Source of the DNA: CAWCTB01 sp963798275
Lineage (GTDB): Bacteria; Acidobacteriota; Terriglobia; Terriglobales; Acidobacteriaceae
Direction: 5' to 3'
NCBI GenBank assembly: GCA_963798275.1
Contig: CAWCTB010000024.1
Span: 124,001-188,000, forward strand
DNA length: 64,000 nt
Shown here: one piece after another, positions 37,749 through 47,215 of the stretch
Layout: each line of letters begins with the position of its first letter
Numbering within the stretch: position 1 is the first letter of the stretch
Program-made: the position numbers and the translations under genes
The notes under the pieces: generated by a model
Told to the model about the DNA's origin: nothing
The model's database searches: none
The model's input: the letters and a program-made list of their open reading frames with translations, nothing else

Positions 37749-38912
37749 ATGAAGCGGTTTCTCTTGTGGTTCGTCATTGTCGTCGGCGGGCTGCTCGCGC
37801 TCATGCGGTTCTTCGGTCCGGGAGTGGTCGAGCGCTTTCAGAACAAGGTGCTCCGGCCGGGACCCTATCGGGTTTCTGCCGAGGTTACCGCTCTGCACCG
37901 CACGCTGCTGGTGGCCGACATGCACATCGACACGCTACTGTGGGGGCGCAACCTTCTTGATCGCAGCAATCGCGGCCACGTCGATCTCCCCCGGCTGCGC
38001 GAAGGCAATGTGTCGCTGGTCGCGTTCACCGTGGTGTCGACCGTGCCGCGCCACCTGAACATCGAACGCAACGACGACTCGACCGATCTGCTGCCCTGGC
38101 TCGGTCTGGTGCAGGGCTGGCCAGGCAGCGCGTTGTTTAGCCCCAAAGGCCGCGCTCTGTACCAGGCGAAACGGCTCGACCGCTTCGCCGACGAATCTAA
38201 AGGCGAACTCCTCCTGCTCAAGACCAAACGCGACCTGGCGAATTTCCTGCAGCAGCGCGCCGGCGGAAGCCGCGTCACGGCCGCATGGCTGGGCGCAGAA
38301 GGTTCGCAGCCGCTCGAAGGCAAGCTGGAAAATCTTGACGATCTTTTCGCCGCGGGTTTCCGCATGATGGCGCCCACCCACTTTACCGACACCGCGATCA
38401 GCGGCGCAGCCGCGGGCGTCAGCCACGGCGGGCTCACCCCGCTGGGCCGCGAATGGGTGAAACGCATGGAAGCCAAAGGCATGCTGATCGACTTGGCTCA
38501 TTCTTCTCACGCCACGCTGATGGACGTAACGTCGCTGGCCAGCAAGCCGGTCGTCGTCTCCCACACCGGCGTGAAGGGCACCTGCAACAACAATCGCAAT
38601 CTTTCCGACGAAGAGCTGCGCGCCGTAGCCAACACCGGCGGCGTGATCGGCATCGGTTACTGGGACACGGCAACCTGCGGGCGTGACGCCAACGCGATCG
38701 CAGCGGCCATTCGCTACGCCGTGGGCGTTGTGGGCGCTGAACATGTCGGGCTGGGCTCCGACTTCGACGGAGCGGTCACCGAACCGTTCGATGCCACCGG
38801 CGTGCCGAGAATTACCGAAGCCCTGCTGCTGCAGGGATTTTCCGCGCACGACATCCGCCTGATCATGGGGGAAAACGTGGCGCGCGTCCTGTCACAGGTC
38901 CTGCCCGAGTAG
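37749..38912 (+). CDS. Membrane dipeptidase, M19 family
   Basis: 387 residues. A single N-terminal membrane helix (FLLWFVIVVGGLLALMRFFG) anchors or exports the enzyme. M19 zinc ligands are visible: DMHIDTL (His and Asp), EGSQPL (bridging Glu), SHTGVKG (His) and the catalytic GLGSDFDG. It cleaves dipeptides, possibly with D-residues from peptidoglycan. Divergent from cutC with 109 bases between, and no clear operon partner. Confidence 0.92.
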   Translation: MKRFLLWFVIVVGGLLALMRFFGPGVVERFQNKVLRPGPYRVSAEVTALHRTLLVADMHIDTLLWGRNLLDRSNRGHVDLPRLREGNVSLVAFTVVSTVPRHLNIERNDDSTDLLPWLGLVQGWPGSALFSPKGRALYQAKRLDRFADESKGELLLLKTKRDLANFLQQRAGGSRVTAAWLGAEGSQPLEGKLENLDDLFAAGFRMMAPTHFTDTAISGAAAGVSHGGLTPLGREWVKRMEAKGMLIDLAHSSHATLMDVTSLASKPVVVSHTGVKGTCNNNRNLSDEELRAVANTGGVIGIGYWDTATCGRDANAIAAAIRYAVGVVGAEHVGLGSDFDGAVTEPFDATGVPRITEALLLQGFSAHDIRLIMGENVARVLSQVLPE

Positions 38913-39033
38913 CGCCCGCGAATCCCAACCAGGGAAAGAATCGATTTTTGAGCTGCGATCCCCTTGCGCCACTGCGCACTGGCGGAGTTAAGCTCGCACT
39001 ATGCTGCCGCGCTGTAGGCGCGGGAGGCGACCC

Positions 39034-40695
39034 ATGACCCACTCCAAAAGTTTCGACACCTATCTGGAACCATGGCTGTGTCTCCGCGTTCCCGCCATGA
39101 CCGCCTACAGCCGGCAATTGGCGGAGTTCTATGACTGGGTGCGGACCGAGGTCGATGCCCAGGCAAACTATACCGACCGCTATGCGCCGCCGGCGCTCGA
39201 AACCTACGACCGCGACGGCGAGATCGTCAATCGCATCGTGCTCAATCGCTGGTACGAGCAGCAGCACGAAGAGGTGTACCGGCGCGGCATCATCGGACTG
39301 CCCTACATCGAGAAAGCTCCCCAGCTGGTGAGCTTCACCATGGGCTTCCTGCTGTCGCAGGCCGATATCAGCCTGCACTGTCCGGTGACGCTCACCGGAG
39401 CTGTAGCGTACGTGCTCCACATGCACGCGCCTGACGACGTGCGCCATGAGTACCTGTACGACCTGATTCGCACCGACGGGCTGGCCAAGACCGGCGGCAC
39501 GTGGGCGACCGAACAGCATGGCGGCAGCGACGTAGGCGCTACCACCACGCAAGCCATTCCCGCGGGAGACCGCTTCCGGCTGCATGGCCTGAAGTGGTTT
39601 GCCAGCAATGCCAACAGCGGATTGGCGCTGGCCACCGCGCGTCCCCAAGGCGCGCCGCCAGGATCGGCGGGGCTCGGCTTGTACCTCGTGCCCAGTCACC
39701 TGGAAGACGGTTCGGTCAATCACTATCGCATCCGCAAGCTGAAGGACAAGCTGGGAACGAAGGGTCTGCCCACCGGAGAAGTCGAGCTATTGGGAGCCGA
39801 GGCAATCGAGGTGGCTCCTCCGCCAACTGGCTTCAAGTTCATGATGGAGGCGCTGGAGTATAGCCGCGTGCACAATGCCGTGGGCTCGGCGGGCGTGCAG
39901 CGGCGGGCCTTGCGCGAGGCGCTGGCCTGGACGCAGTCGCGCAGCGCGTTCGGCAATGTGCTTTTCGAGTATCCGATGGTGCAGGACGAGTTGCTGCGCA
40001 TGCGCGTGCAATTCGAGGCGGGCGCGCTGCTGGCGTTCGAAGCGGCGATCACGCTGGATGAGGTGCAACGCGATCCCGACCGGCGCACCTGGCTGCGGCT
40101 GTCGACGGCGCTCGCGAAATACCTCGCCGCCGAATATGCGATCACCTCGTCACGGGCGGCGCTGGAGCTGGTCGGCGGCAACGGCTACACCAGCGACTAT
40201 CCCTTGGCACGCCTGCTGCGCGACGCCCAGGTGTTGACCGTCTGGGAGGGGCCCGCGAACATCCAAGCCCTTGAGTTGCTGCGCTTGCTGTCGCCTAAGT
40301 ACAAGGGTTGGGAGGAGTATCGCAGTCGCATGGTGGGAATCGTGCAGAGTTTACCCGATGAACTGAGCTTCTTGCTCAGCCCGCTCGAGGCGCGCCTGAA
40401 AGAAGACGCGGAGTGGGTCGCCACCACGACGCGAGACGATAGCTCACGCCGGCGCTACGCCCGCAAACTGCTGCACCGCCTCAGCGAGAGTCTCGCCTTC
40501 GCCCTTCTTTGCGAAGCCGCCGGTCAAGAGGCACGCACCGGCAACGAACTGCAACGCTATGCCGCGTGGCGATACCTGGAGGAAATCGCTCCGCCGCCCT
40601 TGGGAAGCGAGAGCCAAAAAGCGCGCAAAGCTGTGCTGGAGCTGCTGGAGCGGGACAGTATGAGTTCGGCCAAACCCGCCGTGGGGAATGATTGA
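39034..40695 (+). CDS. Acyl-CoA dehydrogenase, AidB-like
   Basis: 553 residues from ATG 39034, which has GGGAGG before it (an ATG 11 codons earlier does not). Flavin enzyme of the acyl-CoA dehydrogenase fold with the long C-terminal extension of the AidB/DNA-alkylation-response group: WATEQHGGSDVGAT, LHGLKWFASNANSG, RIRKLKDKLGTKGLPTGEVEL, ELVGGNGYTSDYPLARLLRDAQVLTVWEGPANIQ (split over two motifs in the protein). The Glu in VWEG is at the catalytic position. Substrate unknown. Confidence 0.9.
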   Translation: MTHSKSFDTYLEPWLCLRVPAMTAYSRQLAEFYDWVRTEVDAQANYTDRYAPPALETYDRDGEIVNRIVLNRWYEQQHEEVYRRGIIGLPYIEKAPQLVSFTMGFLLSQADISLHCPVTLTGAVAYVLHMHAPDDVRHEYLYDLIRTDGLAKTGGTWATEQHGGSDVGATTTQAIPAGDRFRLHGLKWFASNANSGLALATARPQGAPPGSAGLGLYLVPSHLEDGSVNHYRIRKLKDKLGTKGLPTGEVELLGAEAIEVAPPPTGFKFMMEALEYSRVHNAVGSAGVQRRALREALAWTQSRSAFGNVLFEYPMVQDELLRMRVQFEAGALLAFEAAITLDEVQRDPDRRTWLRLSTALAKYLAAEYAITSSRAALELVGGNGYTSDYPLARLLRDAQVLTVWEGPANIQALELLRLLSPKYKGWEEYRSRMVGIVQSLPDELSFLLSPLEARLKEDAEWVATTTRDDSSRRRYARKLLHRLSESLAFALLCEAAGQEARTGNELQRYAAWRYLEEIAPPPLGSESQKARKAVLELLERDSMSSAKPAVGND

Positions 40696-41079
40696 GATTT
40701 CGCAGCACACGTTTACGCCGATTGCCGGCGTGTCGAGCGGTGTGTGGAGAGGTCGCATCGCCTTAACGCAGTGTGGAGCGCAGCGGCACGGGTGAGGTCT
40801 CCCTAGAAACCCTCCGGATTCCCGGTCGGAATGGCATGTTTTTCGGATAACTCACAATAAGGCCTGATATCAACAGCTATTCCAAAAGGACGAGTGCGTT
40901 GAGGTCAGGACAAGTTCTCCTCGTCAGCGACTGAGATCGACGTGGCCCGCAGTACAAAGCAGCAGACTGTTAAACTGGCGAGAGACATCGCGAAGTAAAA
41001 CGCACTTGGGTGCTGCCCTGGCAGGCTCGCAGCAATCCGGGCATCTTGCTAATCGGCTATCCACGCGTTGGAGTGGAGG
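40696..41079. other. Intergenic region, no recognised gene
   Basis: 384 bases between convergent genes. A 35-codon frame starts inside the dehydrogenase stop (AATGATTGA) and reads MIEISQHTFTPIAGV, but it ends quickly and is probably chance or a remnant. No terminator with a T-run is evident. Confidence 0.4.
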
Positions 41080-43746
41080 CTACCGATACTCCAAGTCCAG
41101 CGCGTAGAGTTCATCGATACCGCGATCGCGCAGCACCAGGATGCGGTCGTCGGGAGTGAGAGCAAACCATGCACCGCTGAAGATGGGAACCGTCATATCG
41201 ATGTTGGAGAAATCCGGCGCAGCTTCTGCGGGACCGTCCGGTACTCGGAATCTCCAGAGTGGGCCGTGGAATACGTAAAGATATCGGCTGTCATGGGACC
41301 AGCTTGGCCAATTTGTACCGCCCTCTCCCGGCAGCGGCACTTGCTTCCAGCGGGCATTCTCGAAGCTGTACAGAAACACTTTTGTCTGGTCGTCTGAAAG
41401 CGCCGCGATGTAACGTCCATCGGGCGACCAACGCGGACTGAACATGTGCTGTGAGTCGGGAATGGTTCTGGACTTCTTGGTGTCCAAGTCCAGGATTTTG
41501 ATCTCTGTTGCCGCCCCGCCGCTGATAGACCCGCCGCCGTAGGCAATCGACTTGCCGTCGGGCGACCAGGTGGGGTCCGCCGGTTGAGAGTCTCCCCCGA
41601 GCAGCAACATCGGAGTACCGCCATTGGCTGGGGCCAGATAGATTTTTCTGGTTTCTCCCCACTCCGTGAAGGCAATCAGATGTCCGTCGGGAGACCACTT
41701 TGGATTGAGGACAGGCCCCATGGGCGGGAAAGTGAGTTGCAGGCGTTCGGTGCCGTCGATGCGGCTGCGCCAGAGTGTGTTTTGCGGATAGGAAACATAA
41801 GCTACCCACTGTCCGTCAGGAGAGAAGTCCACGAAGCCAGCAGAGACACCGTTGAGATAGGGACGAAATTCACCTGACGCCGGGTCGTAGACCGCCAATT
41901 CGCCCCGCCGAGCCTTCCCCAGAACAAAAATCTGTTTGCCATCTTTGCTAAACGTCGGAGTCGAGAACGAAGTTGAGCCGTGGGTCAGTTGTACAGGCGG
42001 CGAGACCCGCGGGTGGTCTGCCGGTCCAGACTCGGTGACGGCCCACAAGTTGTCCCCGTCGGTGTCTGTGATTACAAATGCGTAGGTTTTGCCGTCGGCA
42101 CTCCAATGCCCACAGCACATCGGTTCCTCAAGTTGGGGCAGGAAGCGATGCAGTCCGGTGCCGTCCGTGTGGGCCTCCCAAATCCGACTGCCCGCGACGA
42201 TACGAATCCTTTTGCCATCGGGGGCGACGCTGAAATCTATGGTTCCTTTGGGGGATGACATCAGCGGATGCGCTTTGCCGCTCTGAAGGTCTGCCGTCAA
42301 TAACAGCCGGAGATCGGAGGGCTGGTTGTAAATCAATTGTCCGGCGCCGGGCACGAATGCCGCGAAAGCCACGACAAGATCGTCAATTTTCCTTTGCGGA
42401 CCATTCGGCAACGTGGCGAGCCAAGCCGGGTTGTCGTAGTTTGTTCCCTCGTTCAATAGAAGGAGATCAGAACCATCGGCGGAGATGTCGGCAATCCAGG
42501 GGCTGCGAATAAAGGGGATGTCGAGATAAGAGACGTCGCCCCCTTTGGTCGAGATCTGGGCGACCTGCAAACCGCCTTCTCTGCCCTCATCGAAATAAAT
42601 GCGAGTCCCGTCGGTTACAACTCGAAAGCTGAGTGCAGACGATTTCTGATGACCAGTGCGCGTGAGCTGGTGGATGCCGGTGACGACCGGGGTTCGCGGA
42701 CGAGTGAACCAGTAAAACGCAGCGGCACTGATTCCCAGCACCAAAGCCGCGGCGAAAACGAATGCATACCAACGAGGTTTGGACTTCGGCGTCGCTGCTG
42801 TCTCGACGGCGGACGCCTGCTTCATCTCTGCCGTTTCAACGTGGCCGGCCTCGAGGTCGCGCTTCAGCCGCAGCAGTTCGACCCGCATCTCCGACGCGTG
42901 CTGGTAACGCAAATTACGGTCCTTCTCCAGCGCCTTGCCGATGATCTCTTCGAGTGTTGGCGGGACTTCGGGATTCAGTCTGACAGGAGGTACCGGAGGG
43001 CGGTTTAGGATCGCCTCGAATATTGCTGCTGGACTATCCCCACGGAAGGGCAACTGGCCCGTGGCCATCTCATAGAGGACAGTGCCAAACGAAAAGAGGT
43101 CCGTACGGGCGTCCAACTCTTTTGCTCGCGCCTGCTCGGGCGACATATACGCCACGGTGCCGAGCGTAGAACCGGGGCTGGTCAGGTCCTGGTCGTCAGT
43201 TTCGGTTACTGTGTCGGCTGCGGCAATCTGACTCGACGAACTGGTCTTGCGCGGAACCTTCGCCAATCCGAAATCAAGGATCTTGGCATGACCGCGTTCG
43301 GTTACGAAGATGTTGGCGGGCTTGATATCGCGGTGGACAATGCCTTTGGCATGAGCGGCTTCCAGCGCGTCGGCGGTCTCAATCGCCACACTGAGTAAAA
43401 CATCGGTATCAACGGGCTTTCCGGCGATACGCCGCTTCAGCGTCATGCCGTCCAGAAACTCCATGACGATGAAGGGCTTGCCATCCTGCTCGGCGATTTC
43501 ATGGATGGTGCAGATATTGGGATGGTTCAGGGCAGAGGCCGCCTGGGCCTCGCGCCGGAAGCGGGCCAGGGCTTGCGGCTCGTTGGCTTCTTCCGGCAGA
43601 AACTTCAGGGCAACAAAGCGGTGCAGGTTTACATCCTCAGCCTTGTAGACGACACCCATACCGCCGCCACCCAGCTTCTCCAAGATGCGGTAGTGGCCGA
43701 GGATCTTTCCCCCAGTGCTCTGCGGAATGGACTGTTCACCAATCAT
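41080..43746 (-). CDS. Transmembrane Ser/Thr protein kinase with PD40 (TolB-like) repeats
   Basis: 888 residues; ATG 43746 has GGGAGG about ten bases before it. Kinase domain about residues 15-285: LGGGGMGVVYKAED, catalytic IVHRDIKPANI, DFGLAK, YMSPEQ. One membrane helix follows (WYAFVFAAALVLGISAAAFYW, about 325-345). The outside part, about 350-888, is a propeller of WD40/PD40 repeats (SPDGQWVAYVSY, SPDGHLIAFTEW, SPDGKSIAYGGG, SPDGRYIAAL). Such receptor kinases are common in Acidobacteria. The ligand and targets are unknown; the FHA activator at 5-7 kb is a possible but unproven client. Confidence 0.93.
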   Translation of the reverse strand: MIGEQSIPQSTGGKILGHYRILEKLGGGGMGVVYKAEDVNLHRFVALKFLPEEANEPQALARFRREAQAASALNHPNICTIHEIAEQDGKPFIVMEFLDGMTLKRRIAGKPVDTDVLLSVAIETADALEAAHAKGIVHRDIKPANIFVTERGHAKILDFGLAKVPRKTSSSSQIAAADTVTETDDQDLTSPGSTLGTVAYMSPEQARAKELDARTDLFSFGTVLYEMATGQLPFRGDSPAAIFEAILNRPPVPPVRLNPEVPPTLEEIIGKALEKDRNLRYQHASEMRVELLRLKRDLEAGHVETAEMKQASAVETAATPKSKPRWYAFVFAAALVLGISAAAFYWFTRPRTPVVTGIHQLTRTGHQKSSALSFRVVTDGTRIYFDEGREGGLQVAQISTKGGDVSYLDIPFIRSPWIADISADGSDLLLLNEGTNYDNPAWLATLPNGPQRKIDDLVVAFAAFVPGAGQLIYNQPSDLRLLLTADLQSGKAHPLMSSPKGTIDFSVAPDGKRIRIVAGSRIWEAHTDGTGLHRFLPQLEEPMCCGHWSADGKTYAFVITDTDGDNLWAVTESGPADHPRVSPPVQLTHGSTSFSTPTFSKDGKQIFVLGKARRGELAVYDPASGEFRPYLNGVSAGFVDFSPDGQWVAYVSYPQNTLWRSRIDGTERLQLTFPPMGPVLNPKWSPDGHLIAFTEWGETRKIYLAPANGGTPMLLLGGDSQPADPTWSPDGKSIAYGGGSISGGAATEIKILDLDTKKSRTIPDSQHMFSPRWSPDGRYIAALSDDQTKVFLYSFENARWKQVPLPGEGGTNWPSWSHDSRYLYVFHGPLWRFRVPDGPAEAAPDFSNIDMTVPIFSGAWFALTPDDRILVLRDRGIDELYALDLEYR

Positions 43747-43910
43747 CCCAGAAGACCTCCCAGGGAGGTAAAGCGTACGCGGGATTATTGTCTTCTCGAC
43801 AGCTACTCGGACGAGTACGTAGTCACTATCCCACCGGTAGAGGCTGTTGTCAGTGATGCCGGACACGGCGTGGCGGTTTATGCGGAAATCTAGAAAACCA
43901 GAGTGCCTCT

Positions 43911-44141
43911 GCTAAATCCGTAAATCTCGCAACCCGCACTTTTCCGTTTATCGTTGCGCAGCGGAACCTACGACCCATCGCCGTCCAACGTCGAGCATTG
44001 GCCGCCGGAGCTGTTGAACACAGTCCGGTATCCGAAGACGAATACCAGATGAATGGGCCAAACCCCATCAAGCGGATGCTGCAAGGCGCGGTAGTAGATC
44101 CGTTTGGTCACCTGTGGCTCATTGGCAAAATCCTCGAGTAG
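43911..44141 (+). pseudogene. Remnant of a PhnB/glyoxalase-like (VOC) gene
   Basis: The frame ending at TAG 44139-44141 reads RALAAGAVEHSPVSEDEYQ, then NGPNPIKRMLQGAVVDPFGHLWLIGKILE (two pieces of one stretch). VDPFGHLWLIG is the C-terminal signature of PhnB-like VOC proteins. The first half of the domain and any start codon are missing, and upstream residues lose similarity, so this is a truncated gene. It lies between the kinase and the M61 peptidase, on the opposite strand to both. Confidence 0.6.
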
Positions 44142-44274
44142 CCTTGCGGTCAGGAAGTCACGAACAAAGGCCTTCGATAACCAGGTCGAGCTCCTGTTTC
44201 CGAAGAAGCAATTCCGGCGTTCGCGCATCTGGTAGAGCGGGGCTAGTAATTGCCGCGCGGCCGCCTTTTTGCTT

Positions 44275-46221
44275 TTATTTCGACGGTGCGAGGATCGCAT
44301 CCAGGCGATCGGGCGTTCCTTCCACTCTTTCCAGGTGCGGGTAGCGCAGGCCGCCGTGGTAATCCAGAGTCACGGTGACAAACTCGTCGCCGCGCTTCAG
44401 CAGAAGCTTGATCGGCGCCTTACTCTTCTCTGCCGCGAGGATGGCTTCGCGCAGGCCCGCAACCGTGAACTTCTGGTCGTTGACGGCTTCCAGGTGCATG
44501 TCCGGCGTGATGCCTGCCTTAAACGCCGGACCGTCCCACCGCACGCCTTCAAGGCCATTGTCTTTGTCCACCGAGAACCCGAGCGAAGTGCCAAAGCTGG
44601 TTCCGCGAGAGCTGTCCTGGTGTTTCAGCCACTCCGGCTGGTCGTCGTTATAGACGAGCCGATAGCCACCTTGGGTAATCCCGTTCTCCGGCGTCTGCGG
44701 CGCCAGGTCGTATACCCGCGCGCGCAGGAAGCCTGCCCAATCAAACGGCTGCACTTGATTCAACGCCGCAACCAGCTCGTCGAAGGTATAAGTCCTGGTG
44801 ATGTAGCTTCCGTTGTCGATGGCGAAGAAGAGCCTGGCGAAATCGTCGAGAGACTTGTTTCCGCCGCTCAATTCGCGGATTTTGGTGTCGGCATCGAGCC
44901 AGATGAGGTCTGATTCCGGATAGTAGTCGTACGAACGCTGCCAGGTTGGCCAGTTCTCCCGGACGGCGCCGTGAGACGAAATGATGGGCTGATTGGTGGT
45001 ATCCACCAGGGGGCGCCAGGTACGTCCCGGGCTTAGTTCGAAGTAGGCGGCGATTCCGGCGAACCCGTCGCGTGCCTGCTCCGCGGTACGCATTCCGGAA
45101 CGCGCGGTCAGGACGTTGCCGTAGTAATCGGTCAGGCCTTCATAAACCCATAGCAGGTCGTTCTGCATCGGCACGTTGAAGTTGGGCGTCCACAGATCGG
45201 CAGGCCGGCGAAACTTGCCGTTCCACGAATGGGTGTATTCGTGGGGCAGAAGAGCGCGACCGGCAACCCCCGCAGCCCAGTCGGTAAAGTAGTTGGCGCG
45301 GGTACCGTCCTCGCTGGACTGATGGTGTTCCAGGCCCTCGCCGCCAACCGTGTCGCTGAGCGAAAAAAGAAAATCGTAGTGATCGTAGTGACGGGAGTTG
45401 AAGAGCTTCTGCGCTTCGATGACCAGGTTCTTGTGGTATTGCAACTCCTCCGGCGTGACTTCGAGATCGGCAGGCTTGTCGGCGAAGAGATCGAGGAACA
45501 CCTGGTTGTCCGCGCCGGTGGACAGGTCGACGCGCTTGTAATTGACGCCGGCATAGAGCGGCGAGTCCACCAGAGTATTCAGCGTAACCGGTTTGAAGTG
45601 AACCAGGTTTCCATCCTGTGATGCCAACTCCAGCGCGGTAGCGAATTTCCAGCCCTCCGGCAGCCGGATGGTGGGATCGAACAGGATGCGCCGCGAGAAG
45701 TAGCCCGCCGGATAAAGCAGGACGCTGTTCCAGGTAACGTCGGCGAAGTTGGACGAGATACGGCCAGTCTTCGGGTCCAGCGGAGCCAAACACTGAAAAT
45801 TGATTTCCAGGGTACTTACGCCCTGCGGTAGCTGGATGTGGAAGGCGTACATATTGACGCGATCGCGAACCCAGTCGACCCGTTTGCCGTTCGCCGTGAC
45901 GACGAGCCCGGCCACCTTCTCCACCGGGTTCGATGGGGAGTGCGTCCCGGGAAGCCACTCCGGGTAGAGCAGTATAATCTCGCGGCCTTTTACCGGTACC
46001 GTCTCATGGACATTCAACACGCGATCGGTGATGTTGGTGATATCGACGCTGAGAGAGATGGTGCCGGGATAAGCAGTGTCAGCCGGCGCGGGAATGGGCG
46101 GAGGCAGCGGTGCAGGCTGTGGTCCGCCCGCGTTCTGCGCATATACCGCAGTGGTTAGAGCAATGGAAAGGGCTGCGAAAAGCACCACAGCGGTGCGACG
46201 ACCGAAGAGCGAATTTGGCAC
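44275..46221 (-). CDS. M61 family metallopeptidase with PDZ domain
   Basis: 648 residues from GTG 46221 (GGGAGGA before it), which places a signal peptide at the N-terminus (VVLFAALSIALTTAVYAQ). N-terminal beta domain, then the zinc site HEYTHSWNGKFRRP with the third ligand in YEGLTDYYG, and a C-terminal PDZ-like domain (GVRWDGPAFKAGITPDMHL). M61 enzymes are glycyl/acidic aminopeptidases of the thermolysin clan. Exported to the periplasm. No operon partner. Confidence 0.92.
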   Translation of the reverse strand: MPNSLFGRRTAVVLFAALSIALTTAVYAQNAGGPQPAPLPPPIPAPADTAYPGTISLSVDITNITDRVLNVHETVPVKGREIILLYPEWLPGTHSPSNPVEKVAGLVVTANGKRVDWVRDRVNMYAFHIQLPQGVSTLEINFQCLAPLDPKTGRISSNFADVTWNSVLLYPAGYFSRRILFDPTIRLPEGWKFATALELASQDGNLVHFKPVTLNTLVDSPLYAGVNYKRVDLSTGADNQVFLDLFADKPADLEVTPEELQYHKNLVIEAQKLFNSRHYDHYDFLFSLSDTVGGEGLEHHQSSEDGTRANYFTDWAAGVAGRALLPHEYTHSWNGKFRRPADLWTPNFNVPMQNDLLWVYEGLTDYYGNVLTARSGMRTAEQARDGFAGIAAYFELSPGRTWRPLVDTTNQPIISSHGAVRENWPTWQRSYDYYPESDLIWLDADTKIRELSGGNKSLDDFARLFFAIDNGSYITRTYTFDELVAALNQVQPFDWAGFLRARVYDLAPQTPENGITQGGYRLVYNDDQPEWLKHQDSSRGTSFGTSLGFSVDKDNGLEGVRWDGPAFKAGITPDMHLEAVNDQKFTVAGLREAILAAEKSKAPIKLLLKRGDEFVTVTLDYHGGLRYPHLERVEGTPDRLDAILAPSK

Positions 46222-46479
46222 GCGGATCCTCCCAAACGGCAGACAATCAATGTACACCAGCCGCTTGCGTGCGGATGACACACAATTTTTTATGGGCAGA
46301 ACCGAACTTATTGATGGCACAAAACAGGTCGAGTTCCTGTGTCGTGAAGGCAGTGCAAAACGGATGTCTGCGACGATCAACACAGAACGCTGGAATCCGC
46401 CGCGCTGGTGGTGAGAAACGGTATTGTCGGAACGGTCAGGATCGCTCGCTCTGAACCAACGAAGCCCCAATCTCTGCTT

Positions 46480-47014
46480 TCAGTCGCCGTCAGGTGCGAA
46501 TCGCGACGCCATGGCGTGGCGGGCGGTGACTTCGTCCCAGCGTACCCAGGCGACATACACCACAACTGCGATGTTGATGAGCAGGATAATCCAGTGTGCC
46601 GGCGTCGGCATGCGAATGAGGTTGTACAGTTCGAACGGTAGATAGACTGCGCCCGAGATGATGGCCAGCCACTCCGCCCAGACTCGTTGCCGCCACAGTC
46701 CGTAGGACTCGATGAAGCGAAGGCTGGAATAAAGCATCGCGATGGCGAGCACGGTGACCACATTGGCGTCCATTACCCGGCCCGCCGCGTCCACGAACAT
46801 CTGCGAGAGATGCCAGTCGGGATCGATGTGAAAGAAAAACAGAAGGTTCTGAGCTGCGTCTTCCAAGTCGATGTTCTTGCGGATGATCTCGATGAAGCCG
46901 AAGGTCGGCGACCAGCACTAGCCCGCCTTTGAGGAACTCGATGGTGGCGACGGTGCGCAGGCCCTTCTTATGGCCCTTGCCATGACCCCTGATCGAGATG
47001 TGCCGATTGGACAT
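46480..47014 (-). CDS. DUF2127 membrane protein (frameshifted)
   Basis: 177 residues after removing one extra base near 46915 (GTCGCCGACCTTCGGC), which joins GLRTVATIEFLKGGLVLVA to FGFIEIIRKNIDLEDAA. Four membrane helices: one near the start, one in VVTVLAIAMLYSSLRFIE, one in WLAIISGAVYLPFELY and one in WIILLINIAVVVYVAWV. The order matches the DUF2127 family. Role unknown. ATG 47014 chosen; ribosome site weak. Confidence 0.75.
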
Positions 47015-47215
47015 CCTTGATTTTGTGCCCGCGCGAGAAGACTCCGATCGCCCCATAACTACAATACAGCTATTGTCGTTAGGAAACCGGGCTAGTCAAC
47101 CAGGTTTTTCGCGCCACCATCACAATTTTTGTCACGCCCAGGGGGGACAGGTGCGGAGAAAGGTCAGGTGCGGGGGGCTGCTTCAAAACCTGAAACTGGA
47201 AACACGAAACTGCGG

